Shown here: positions 1 to 7,274 of the stretch, piece after piece
How positions within the stretch are numbered: the stretch's first letter is position 1
How the letters are laid out: every line of letters starts with the position of its first letter
Source of the DNA: Castellaniella sp034675905
GTDB lineage: Bacteria > Pseudomonadota > Gammaproteobacteria > Burkholderiales > Burkholderiaceae_B
Assembly (NCBI RefSeq): GCF_034675905.1
Contig: NZ_JAUCCV010000002.1
Coordinates: 639,955 to 703,954 of the forward strand
Length of the DNA: 64,000 bases
Direction of reading: 5' to 3'
Notes under the pieces: model-generated
Told to the model about the DNA's origin: nothing
What the model saw: only the letters and a program-made list of their open reading frames with translations
Database searches by the model: none
Program-made: the position numbers and the translations under genes

Positions 1-216
1 GTCAAGCTGATCGGCATCGGCACCTATCCCAACGGCAATACCGCCTATGTGGGCTTGGGCTCGCAACCCCTGGACATGGGGCGCTACACCGTCATCAACG
101 GCCAGACAGAATTGCCCAAAGCCTACCGGCTGCATCAGGTGACGATCCAGATCATGGGCGAGGGATCGGACAAGGTCGTCGCCACGCGCACCTTCCGGGT
201 CACGGCGGCAAAATAA
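1..216 (+). CDS. C-terminal fragment of an unidentified protein
   Basis: Frame 1 is open from the window edge to a TAA stop at 214-216 and gives 71 residues that end in FRVTAAK. The start lies outside the window. The fragment is rich in beta-forming residues (short runs such as YTVING and VTIQIMG), which suggests the last strands of a beta-sandwich or secreted/periplasmic domain, but I do not recognise the family. Codon use is GC-rich like its neighbours, so it is probably a genuine chromosomal gene. It converges on the amino-acid ABC transporter operon, with a small hairpin between the two gene ends. Confidence 0.6.
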   Translation, partial: VKLIGIGTYPNGNTAYVGLGSQPLDMGRYTVINGQTELPKAYRLHQVTIQIMGEGSDKVVATRTFRVTAAK

Positions 217-248
217 ACGCGGGTATCGCAGCCCGGAACGGAATGGAC

Positions 249-266
249 AGGCGGGCGAACCCGCCT
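249..266. terminator. Short hairpin between convergent genes
   Basis: A perfect 7-bp stem (AGGCGGG/CCCGCCT) with a CGAA tetraloop sits between the stop of the partial gene and the stop of the transporter ATPase gene. There is no T-run on either side, so termination is only suggested by position and stability. Confidence 0.4.
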
Positions 267-273
267 CGATCCA

Positions 274-1002
274 TCAGGACACGTGCTGCAGAAAATCCTT
301 CAGCCGCTGGCTGGGCGGATTATTGAGCAAGACTTCAGGCATGCCGTCCTCGGCGATCTTGCCCTGATCCATGAAGATCAGACGGCTGCCGACCTTGCGG
401 GCGAATTCCATTTCATGCGTGACCACGATCATGGTCATGCCTTCCTCGGCAACGTCCTGCATGACCCGCAGGACTTCATGGCGCAGTTCCGGATCCAGCG
501 CCGAAGTCGGTTCGTCAAACAACATCAGCATGGGCTTGATGGCCAGCGCACGGGCGATGGCCACGCGCTGCTGCTGACCGCCTGACAACTGACCGGGATA
601 ATGGCCGGCGCGATCGGCCAGCCCTACCTTTTCCAGCAATTCCTGCGCCTGCTGCCGTGCCTGCGCTTTGGGAGCGCCCCGGGTATGCAAAGGGCCGAAC
701 ATCACGTTTTCCAGCGCCGTCAGCTGCGGAAACAGATTGAACTGCTGGAACACCATGCCGGCTTCGCGGCGCAATTCACGCACCTGCGATACCGTCCCCA
801 GCACACTGAGCCCATTGACCACGATATCGCCGCCCTGGATTGTTTCCAGCACATTGATGCAGCGCAGAAAGGTGGACTTGCCGGAGCCGGACGGCCCGAC
901 CACCACCACGACTTCGCCGGATTCTATGGACAGGTCGATGCCGTCGAGCACCACATTGTCACCAAAGCGTTTGGTGACGTTCTTGAATTCCACGATGCTC
1001 AT
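274..1002 (-). CDS. Polar amino-acid ABC importer, ATP-binding protein (GlnQ/HisP type)
   Basis: This 242-residue protein is a single ABC ATPase domain that would power a periplasmic amino-acid importer from the cytoplasmic face. Visible motifs are Walker A GPSGSGKST (36-44), a Q-loop glutamine near 86, the signature LSGGQQQR (139-146) and Walker B ending in DE (163-164). Length and the QQFNLFP stretch after the Q-loop are typical of the polar amino-acid (PAAT) family. It is the last gene of a three-gene leftward operon and overlaps the permease gene by 4 bp (ATGA), implying translational coupling. The substrate (glutamine, glutamate, histidine, cystine and others) cannot be read from this subunit, so no gene symbol is given. 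Confidence 0.93.
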   Translation of the reverse strand: MSIVEFKNVTKRFGDNVVLDGIDLSIESGEVVVVVGPSGSGKSTFLRCINVLETIQGGDIVVNGLSVLGTVSQVRELRREAGMVFQQFNLFPQLTALENVMFGPLHTRGAPKAQARQQAQELLEKVGLADRAGHYPGQLSGGQQQRVAIARALAIKPMLMLFDEPTSALDPELRHEVLRVMQDVAEEGMTMIVVTHEMEFARKVGSRLIFMDQGKIAEDGMPEVLLNNPPSQRLKDFLQHVS

Positions 1003-1838
1003 ACGATGCGGGTCCTGTGTTCAATGAACTTGAGCGCCAGGGCAATGAAGCCGGTCATGATCAGATAGATCACTGCGACCGCCCCCCAGATTTCCACCGC
1101 ACGGAAATTACCGGCGATGATTTCCTGCCCCCGGCGCGTCAGCTCGGCGACGCCGATCACAATGAACAGGGAAGAGTCCTTGAGACTGATGATGCACTGA
1201 TTGCCCATGGTGGGAATCATGCGCCGCAGGGCCACCGGGCCGATGATACGCGTCAGGATCTTGTAGAAGGGCAAGCCCATGGCCTGGCCGGCTTCTTGCA
1301 GGCCTTTCGGCACTGACAACAGACCGCCGCGCACGATTTCAGCGATATAGGCCCCCGAATTGATCATCAGGGTGACCGTCGCTGCCGTAAAGCCGTCGAT
1401 GCGCAGATTGACCAGCAGCGGCAGGGCGAAATAGATGAACATCACCTGCACCACGATCGGCGTGCCGCGCATCAGCAGGATATAGATCTGGGACACCACG
1501 GACAGCGCCAACGGCACCCAGGCCAGGAAGCGCCAGACCAGCAGCGCCAGCACCAGCAGTTGCACAGCCCACCATACGGCGTCGGGCACCCCCGCCAGCG
1601 GGCCGTCGCCCAGCCAGGACGCCAGCCGCAACAGGCCATAGAGCACGACCAGCGCCACCGCGCTCCAGGTCAGTGACCGGCGCGTGATCGGCACCGGCAC
1701 ATAGGTGACGACCACGCCGGACAAGCCGCCGATGATCGCCCCCCCCACCAGACCCATCACCGTGATTTGCACGGTCATCCAGGCGCCGGCCATCAGATCG
1801 GGCCAGGCAGCCCAGATTGCAGACCATTCAAATGTCAC
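999..1838 (-). CDS. Polar amino-acid ABC importer, permease with extra membrane segments
   Basis: This 279-residue inner-membrane permease belongs to the HisM/GlnP family. The conserved RGTP motif lies at about 124-127 and the EAA loop that contacts the ATPase at about 182-198. Family members are usually about 215-240 residues. Here the first membrane helix (about 16-44) is followed by an additional block of roughly 60 residues (about 48-112) holding two more hydrophobic stretches, so the protein probably has two extra transmembrane helices. It lies 12 bp after the binding-protein gene and overlaps the ATPase gene. Some permeases of this family carry such a longer N-terminal half, so the insertion is unusual rather than unique. 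Confidence 0.92.
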   Translation of the reverse strand: MTFEWSAIWAAWPDLMAGAWMTVQITVMGLVGGAIIGGLSGVVVTYVPVPITRRSLTWSAVALVVLYGLLRLASWLGDGPLAGVPDAVWWAVQLLVLALLVWRFLAWVPLALSVVSQIYILLMRGTPIVVQVMFIYFALPLLVNLRIDGFTAATVTLMINSGAYIAEIVRGGLLSVPKGLQEAGQAMGLPFYKILTRIIGPVALRRMIPTMGNQCIISLKDSSLFIVIGVAELTRRGQEIIAGNFRAVEIWGAVAVIYLIMTGFIALALKFIEHRTRIV

Positions 1839-1850
1839 GATGCGTCCCGA

Positions 1851-2600
1851 TCAGTCCGGCTTTTTGCCGAACCAGGTTTCGTACAGCTTGTCGTAGGAGC
1901 CGTTGGCCTTCAGGTCGGCCAGCGCCTTGTTGACGACCGGGACCAGCTTGCTGTCCTTCGGGAAAGCGATGCCGTAGAAGTCGCCGCTTTTCAGAGAACC
2001 CACGACCTTGACCTTGTCTTGACCGGCTGTTTTCGCGTAGTACTGGACGTTGGGCGTATCGTGCACCACGGCATCCACGCGCCCTGTCGCCAATTCCAGG
2101 AAAGCGTTGTCGATGTTCGGGAAGAGCTTGAGTTTGGCCGACGGCACGTTGGCCTTCATGTAGTCAACCGTCGCGGTGCCGATTTTGACGGCCACGGTCT
2201 TGTTTTCCAGGTCTTTGGCAGTCTTGATCGGACTGTCCTTGGCGACCAGAATGGCCAGACCGGATTCATAGTAGGGGTCGGAAAAATCGATGACCTTGGC
2301 GCGATCCGGACGGATGGTGATGCCCGCCAGCGCCACATCGATGTTGCGCGTCTGCAGACCCGGGATGATGCCGTTGAAATCCATGGGCTGCAGGCGGTAT
2401 TTCAGATTGGCCTGCTTGGCGATGGCTTCCCACAGTTGAACGTCGAACCCGGTGTATTTGCCGTCCTGCTTGAATTCGAAAGGCACAAAGGCGGTATCGG
2501 TAGCGACGACGAGTTCCTTGTCAGCCGCCTGAGCGGTCGGCAGAGCGAGGGTAAAGGCCAGCCCCAGCAGGGCGGCTTTCAGGGATTTGGGCAACATCAT
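1851..2600 (-). CDS. Polar amino-acid ABC importer, periplasmic binding protein
   Basis: This 249-residue protein is a family 3 solute-binding protein. Residues 1-25 form a Sec signal peptide ending in AQA, with mature protein likely from ADKELVV. The sequences FVPFEF, GFDVQLWEAIAK, and the later ALAGITIRPDRAKVIDFSDPYYESG are hallmarks of GlnH/ArtJ-type proteins; the arginine in the IRPDR segment normally holds the ligand alpha-carboxylate. Two adjacent ATGs are available, preceded by AAGGAG, and the first was used. It is the first gene of the operon with the permease and ATPase and presumably defines the ligand, which I cannot name. A close match to glutamine-binding proteins is the best guess. 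Confidence 0.92.
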   Translation of the reverse strand: MMLPKSLKAALLGLAFTLALPTAQAADKELVVATDTAFVPFEFKQDGKYTGFDVQLWEAIAKQANLKYRLQPMDFNGIIPGLQTRNIDVALAGITIRPDRAKVIDFSDPYYESGLAILVAKDSPIKTAKDLENKTVAVKIGTATVDYMKANVPSAKLKLFPNIDNAFLELATGRVDAVVHDTPNVQYYAKTAGQDKVKVVGSLKSGDFYGIAFPKDSKLVPVVNKALADLKANGSYDKLYETWFGKKPD

Positions 2601-2662
2601 CTAGGTCTCCTTGTGGGATGATTCCAGGGCAGCCCGCAGGCTGCGCCAGGCGTTCATGTTAA

Positions 2663-2716
2663 CTGAAAGGCCCGGAATTTCCGCCTCCGAAACGGCAAAA
2701 ACCCCGGGCCTTTCAG
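2663..2716. repeat. 13-bp inverted repeat in the metQ-glnH-type intergenic region
   Basis: Perfect 13-bp arms, CTGAAAGGCCCGG (2663-2675) and its complement (2704-2716), are separated by 28 bp. The element lies upstream of the amino-acid binding-protein gene and downstream of metQ. It could be an operator, part of a composite terminator, or a repeat-family member; the sequence alone does not choose between these. Confidence 0.6.
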
Positions 2717-2724
2717 CGATTTTC

Positions 2725-2757
2725 GGGAAATCCCCTAGCCTTTCCAGGGGATTTCCC
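2725..2757 (-). terminator. Probable terminator of metNIQ
   Basis: A perfect 12-bp stem (GGGAAATCCCCT/AGGGGATTTCCC, loop of 9) begins 16 bp after the metQ stop. It is the most stable hairpin in the gap. No real U-run follows it on the minus strand, so it may be an imperfect or Rho-assisted terminator. Confidence 0.55.
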
Positions 2758-2772
2758 ACACCCTTGCGGCGA

Positions 2773-3558
2773 TCAGAATGCCGGCACGATGGCGCCCTTG
2801 TATTGGGTCAGAATGTAATCGCGCACCTTGGCGGACTGCAGCGCCTCGACCAGCTTGCGCACGGCGGGGTCATCTTTGCGATCCGCGCGGGTCACGACCA
2901 GATTGGCATAGGGGGAATCCTTGTCCTCGATGAACAAAGCGTCCTTGATCGGGTTCAGACCGGCTTCCAGCGCATAGTTGGTGTTGATCAGGGCCAGATC
3001 CACATCGGGCAGCACGCGCGGCAACGTGGCGGCCTCCAGTTCGCGGAATTTCAGGTGCTTGGGATTGTCCGACACGTCACGCGCTGTCGCCAGAATGTTG
3101 CTGGGGTCTTTCAACTGGATCAGGCCCTGTTTTTGCAACAGCAGCAGGGCGCGGGCGCCGTTGGACGGATCATTGGGAATGGCGACCTGGGCGCCATCCT
3201 TCAGGTCCTTGATGTCCTTGATTTTTTGCGAATAGCCGCCGAAAGGTTCGACGTGCACGGCGCCGACCGACACCAGTTTCGTGTCGTGTTCCTTGTTGAA
3301 GGAAGTGAGATACGGCTGATGCTGAAAGAAGTTGACGTCGATCTGCTTGTCGGCGACTTGCAGATTGGGCTGCACGTAGTCGGTAAAGACCTTGATATCC
3401 AGATCCACGCCTTCCTTGGCCAAGTCGGGTTTGACGAGTTCCAGCAGTTCGGCATGGGGAACGGGCGTAGCCGCCACGGACAGCTTGGCTGCATGGGCCG
3501 GAACAGCAAACGCCAGCGGCAGAACCAGCGCCAGCGCCGGTGCAAATTTCTTCAACAT
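2773..3558 (-). CDS. metQ: Methionine ABC importer, binding protein MetQ (apparently non-lipidated)
   Basis: This 261-residue protein belongs to the NlpA/MetQ family and binds D- or L-methionine for the MetNI transporter. The start at 3558 has a GGAGAT ribosome-binding site and opens a signal peptide (MLKKFAPAL to PAHA); the reading frame continues further upstream but only through the permease gene. Family features include the AATPVPHAELLE start of the mature protein, KVFTDYVQPN and FFQHQPYL. Unlike E. coli MetQ, no lipobox cysteine is present at the signal-peptide cleavage region, so the mature protein is probably soluble in the periplasm. It is the last gene of metN-metI-metQ, 35 bp after metI. 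Confidence 0.93.
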   Translation of the reverse strand: MLKKFAPALALVLPLAFAVPAHAAKLSVAATPVPHAELLELVKPDLAKEGVDLDIKVFTDYVQPNLQVADKQIDVNFFQHQPYLTSFNKEHDTKLVSVGAVHVEPFGGYSQKIKDIKDLKDGAQVAIPNDPSNGARALLLLQKQGLIQLKDPSNILATARDVSDNPKHLKFRELEAATLPRVLPDVDLALINTNYALEAGLNPIKDALFIEDKDSPYANLVVTRADRKDDPAVRKLVEALQSAKVRDYILTQYKGAIVPAF

Positions 3559-3593
3559 GAAAGATCTCCTGAAAAATCGCCTGATGAATATGA

Positions 3594-4250
3594 CTACTTT
3601 CGATTCAACCGGGCCACCCAACGGTCGCCCAGCACCTGAAACACTTGCACCATGATGACCAGCACCACCACCGTCACCGCCATCACGTCGCCTTGATAGC
3701 GCTGATAGCCGTAACGCACGGCCAGATCGCCCAGACCGCCGCCGCCGATCACGCCCGACATGGCGGAATAGCCCACCAGGGTGATGGCCGTCACCACGAC
3801 CGCCGCCAGGATGCCAGTGGTGGCTTCCGGCAGCAAAGCCCACAGCACGGTCTGGCGCGACGTCGCTCCCATGGACCGGCATGCCTCGCTGACGCCAGGG
3901 TCGAGTTCCCGCAATACGTTTTCAACCAGCCGCGCGAAAAACGGCGCCGCGCTGGCGACCAGCGGCGGGATCGAGCCTTGCACGCCCAGCGCCGTGCCGA
4001 CCAGCAGGCGCGACATGGGAATCATCACGATCAGCAAAATCAGGAACGGCACCGACCGCAACACATTGACGATGAACGCCGTGCTTTGATAAATGCCCCG
4101 GTGGTTCATCATCTGCCCCGGGCTGGTCAGAAACAGCAGCACACCGACCGGCAAGCCGATCAATATCGTGAACAGCAGGGAAAAACCTGTCATCAGCAGG
4201 GTGTCGATCGTGGCCTCGCCGATCAGCCACCAGTCCACATTGGCCATCAT
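3594..4250 (-). CDS. metI: Methionine ABC importer, permease MetI
   Basis: This 218-residue inner-membrane protein has about five hydrophobic helices and the usual EAA loop (EACRSMGA followed by LLPEA, about residues 125-145) that docks onto MetN. Length is standard for MetI (about 217). The GTALGVQGSIPPLV and SAMSGVIGGGGLGDLA stretches are characteristic of the family. The start ATGATG overlaps the metN stop by 4 bp, implying coupled translation. It forms the channel of the MetNIQ methionine uptake system. Confidence 0.95.
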   Translation of the reverse strand: MMANVDWWLIGEATIDTLLMTGFSLLFTILIGLPVGVLLFLTSPGQMMNHRGIYQSTAFIVNVLRSVPFLILLIVMIPMSRLLVGTALGVQGSIPPLVASAAPFFARLVENVLRELDPGVSEACRSMGATSRQTVLWALLPEATTGILAAVVVTAITLVGYSAMSGVIGGGGLGDLAVRYGYQRYQGDVMAVTVVVLVIMVQVFQVLGDRWVARLNRK

Positions 4251-5260
4251 GTCCGCAGCACCTCGTAGTGAACACCGGCCTGATCCAGCACGGCCCCCAG
4301 GCCGTCCAGATCGGCATCCGCCCCCTGCGCCGCCACAATCAGCTGCCCGTAGGGCGTGTCTTTGATGCGCCCTACCGACCCCTGCAGGATGCTGAGATCC
4401 AGATGCAGATCACGGCTCAGGCGGCTTAACAAAGGCGTCCCCGTGGCATCCCCCCGGAAGCTGAGCCGCAGCAAGCGTCCCGACAGGCCTTCGGCCATGG
4501 CTCGCCAGCCCTCGCCGCCATCCAGGCCGCTTTCAGACAGCAAAGAACGCGTGGCATCGTGCCGCGGATGCAAAAAGACTTCCAGCACCTGGCCGGATTC
4601 AACGATCTGTCCGGCCTCGATCACGGCGACCCGGTCGCAAACCGCCCGGATCACATCCATGCTGTGCGTGATCAGCACGATGGTCAGTCCCAGACGCTGA
4701 TTGATGTCGCCCAGCAGCCGCAAAATGGATTGCGTGGTTTCCGGGTCCAGGGCGGATGTCGCTTCGTCGCACAGCAGCAGACGCGGCTTGCTGGCCAAGG
4801 CGCGCGCGATCCCCACCCGCTGCTGCTGCCCGCCCGACAGCTGGCCGGGATATTTATGCGCATGATCGGACAGGCCGACCAGATTCAGGACCTCGCGGGC
4901 GCGCACCGCACAGTCCGCCCGCGACATGCCTGACAGGCGCAGCGGAAAACAGACGTTATCCATCACGGTGCGGGACCGCAGCAGATTGAAATGCTGAAAC
5001 ACCATGCCTACGCTGCGCCGGTATTCGCGCAGCTGCGCTTCGGAATATGCAGTGATGTCGTGACCATCGACGCGCACAACGCCTTCGGTGGGCCGCTCCA
5101 GCAGGTTCAGCATGCGGATGAGCGTGCTTTTGCCCGCGCCCGAACGGCCGATGATCCCGAAGACTTCGCCTTCGCGGATATTCAGATTGACATCGGCCAG
5201 CGCATGTACCGAGCGGCCGGCCGATTCAAAGGTCTTACGAATGTTCTCGAGATCGATCAA
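4247..5260 (-). CDS. metN: Methionine ABC importer, ATPase MetN
   Basis: MetN hydrolyses ATP to drive methionine import through MetI. From the proposed TTG start the protein is 337 residues and begins MIDLENIRKTF, like other MetN proteins. Visible motifs are Walker A GRSGAGKST, signature LSGGQQQR, Walker B LLLCDEAT and a C-terminal regulatory NIL/ACT-like domain (about the last 80 residues), which in E. coli MetN mediates methionine feedback inhibition. The frame stays open to a GTG at 5353, which would give 368 residues with an atypical N-terminal extension read through a terminator-like hairpin; I consider the TTG more likely, although no strong ribosome-binding site precedes it. Confidence 0.9.
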   Translation of the reverse strand: MIDLENIRKTFESAGRSVHALADVNLNIREGEVFGIIGRSGAGKSTLIRMLNLLERPTEGVVRVDGHDITAYSEAQLREYRRSVGMVFQHFNLLRSRTVMDNVCFPLRLSGMSRADCAVRAREVLNLVGLSDHAHKYPGQLSGGQQQRVGIARALASKPRLLLCDEATSALDPETTQSILRLLGDINQRLGLTIVLITHSMDVIRAVCDRVAVIEAGQIVESGQVLEVFLHPRHDATRSLLSESGLDGGEGWRAMAEGLSGRLLRLSFRGDATGTPLLSRLSRDLHLDLSILQGSVGRIKDTPYGQLIVAAQGADADLDGLGAVLDQAGVHYEVLRT

Positions 5261-5275
5261 GATACGGAAATGCTT

Positions 5276-5311
5276 AAAAAAATGACGCCCTGGATCAGCA
5301 GGACGGGGCGC
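5276..5311 (-). terminator. Terminator-like hairpin directly upstream of metN
   Basis: On the minus strand GCGCCC (5311-5306) can pair with GGGCGU (5290-5285) around a loop of about 15 nt, immediately followed by seven Ts (5282-5276). The T-run ends 15 nt before the TTG start of metN and the hairpin lies 87 nt after the stop of the upstream diguanylate cyclase gene. It is either the terminator of that gene or an attenuator in the metN leader. Confidence 0.55.
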
Positions 5312-5397
5312 TGTGAGCAAGCCCTGAAGCGGGAATTTACCATGCCGATCCACAGAGTTAACTGCGTAGCATATAACAAAAAACTATAAACAGCCCA

Positions 5398-7125
5398 TCA
5401 GCGCTGCCTCTTGGCGGACTTATCGCGATACATCTCGGCATCCGCAAACCTGATCAAGGCTTCTGCATCCTGTGCATCACTCGGCCAGCACGCGGCTCCG
5501 ATCGCAGAACCCAGCTGGATCACGCGGCCCGAAGCGACGCCCTCCAGCGTCTGCAAGGGCATCTCGACACATGCCTGCAGCTTGCACCTCAAATCATTGA
5601 CCGCATCCGCAGAGGATATCCCCTTGGCCACGACGACGAACTCATCGCCCCCCAGCCGGGCCACCATATCCTGAGACCGCAGGCCTGCCTTGATCCGAGC
5701 GGCGACCTCGATCAGGGCCCGATCGCCATTATCGTGGCCGAACTCGTCGTTAAGCGGCTTGAAGTCGTTCAAATCAATGAAAAAGACCGCGAAGGGCGCC
5801 TTGCGGCGATCCGTGATCAGCCGGGCCAACAGACTGTCGAGCGCCATGCGGTTCGCCACACCTGTCAGACAGTCAGTGAACAGATCGACCTGCATTGCAC
5901 TAAAGTTACGAGCCAGATCACCCAGCTCATCCCGACGCCGGGTGGCAATGGCGACAGAGGCGTCCCCCGACCGGATGCGATCGACGGCCCGAGACAGAGA
6001 AATGACCTCGTGGGCGATGCGACCAAAGATGCGGGTGCCGATCAGGATGGTCAGCAGGACGGCCAGCAGGCCAATGCCCAGGGCCACGCCGAACTGCTGG
6101 CGGATCCCCGTAAAAATGGCGTCACGCGGAATCGCCACGATCGCCAGCCAATCCATGCCAGCATCATCCACCACCCGCCGAGCGGCCACGGTAATGATGT
6201 CACCCCGGCTATCTCGCACCTGCGTCCGGTATTCACGGTTGTCATCCAATTTGGAATTCGCCTGGGCTTGCCCAACCATCCGGGAGATGCCTTCGTAGGC
6301 CGCCTGGATGACGGGATCATCGCTATTGGCAGCGCTGACGCGCATCGGTTTGCCCTCGACGCTGAGGCCCAGATTATTGAACCCCGTCGCAGCGATCAGC
6401 TTGCCATCACGCTCGATCACGAACGCCCGCCCCTGATCGCCGATCTCCAGACTTGAAATAAAACGGTTGATTTCCCGCAGGGACACATCGGTGGCGACTA
6501 CCCCCCGGAAACGGCCATCCTTTCCCAGGACTCTCTGCGCACGAGTCACCACCAGATCCCGCGATGAAAAATCGATATAGACAGTCGTCCAGATCTGGCC
6601 GCTGGTCTGCTGCGCCAGCTGATACCAGATGCGCTCACGCGGATCGAACAGGCCAGGCTCCTCTTCAACCAGGCGCGGTTTGCCGCTGATCCCCTGGTAG
6701 CGATAGTACAGGCGATGCAATTCGGGCCGTAGTTTCAGTCGCAGCTCAACCGTCTTTTCGCTCAGGCGCTTGAGCGCAATGCTCTGTCCCGCCTGGTTTC
6801 CGTAATAGACATAGTTGTTCGGGTTGGTGAACATGGAGGTCGCCACCCAGAACCGCGTGCGCAAATTATCCAGGTCCGAGGAAAGATCGGCCTGAACAGG
6901 CACGCCTTCCGGAAAAGCAGCCTCAAGAACCGAAGCAGATCCATGGACATGAAAGTGGACCGCCTGCACGATACGCGATGCCACCGCCCGCATGTACTGA
7001 TCCGAGAACAGACCGATATTGCGACTGGCAGCCCAATAAGAAACACCCCCTAAGGCAGCGGCGGCCAAGGCGATCAGCAATACATACGGCAGGATCAACG
7101 ATACCCGCAAAGACCGTAGGTTCAT
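5398..7125 (-). CDS. Membrane diguanylate cyclase (Cache-HAMP-GGDEF)
   Basis: This 575-residue protein should make cyclic di-GMP from two GTP in response to a periplasmic cue. Order of domains: a membrane helix at about 9-33, a periplasmic Cache-type sensor to about 335, a second helix (about 343-365), a HAMP linker, and a C-terminal GGDEF domain (about 420-570). The active-site motif GGDEF is intact, and RSQD lies five residues before it, matching the RxxD inhibitory site, so product inhibition is likely. The gene is divergent from a hybrid kinase that shares an operon with a c-di-GMP phosphodiesterase, with 149 bp between the starts. The ligand of the sensor domain is unknown. Confidence 0.92.
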   Translation of the reverse strand: MNLRSLRVSLILPYVLLIALAAAALGGVSYWAASRNIGLFSDQYMRAVASRIVQAVHFHVHGSASVLEAAFPEGVPVQADLSSDLDNLRTRFWVATSMFTNPNNYVYYGNQAGQSIALKRLSEKTVELRLKLRPELHRLYYRYQGISGKPRLVEEEPGLFDPRERIWYQLAQQTSGQIWTTVYIDFSSRDLVVTRAQRVLGKDGRFRGVVATDVSLREINRFISSLEIGDQGRAFVIERDGKLIAATGFNNLGLSVEGKPMRVSAANSDDPVIQAAYEGISRMVGQAQANSKLDDNREYRTQVRDSRGDIITVAARRVVDDAGMDWLAIVAIPRDAIFTGIRQQFGVALGIGLLAVLLTILIGTRIFGRIAHEVISLSRAVDRIRSGDASVAIATRRRDELGDLARNFSAMQVDLFTDCLTGVANRMALDSLLARLITDRRKAPFAVFFIDLNDFKPLNDEFGHDNGDRALIEVAARIKAGLRSQDMVARLGGDEFVVVAKGISSADAVNDLRCKLQACVEMPLQTLEGVASGRVIQLGSAIGAACWPSDAQDAEALIRFADAEMYRDKSAKRQR

Positions 7126-7274
7126 TAGCCGGAAAAACTACTACAAATGAAATAACAGAAAGGAAGTTTACTGTATATTACATTTCACCCAGGCAACGGT
7201 CTGATGGTTTCGGTGGAGAGGTGACCGCCTCATCCGATCTCAATTGAAGTTTCAACCATTGCTGCCGTAAACCG
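7126..7274. promoter_or_regulatory. Divergent intergenic region between c-di-GMP genes
   Basis: This 149-bp gap must hold promoters for both the leftward cyclase and the rightward hybrid kinase. It includes an AT-rich stretch around 7140-7190, unlike the flanking coding DNA. I could not assign confident -35/-10 pairs or an operator. Confidence 0.45.

Noticed and set aside
3645..4268. His-rich rightward open frame opposite metI, resembling a metal-binding protein
   Set aside because: The His runs are antisense of Met-rich/GTG codons in metI, so it is a shadow.
5261..5397. SAM-I or SAM-II riboswitch in the metN leader
   Set aside because: The conserved core sequences of those classes are not visible. 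Only the terminator-like hairpin is supported.
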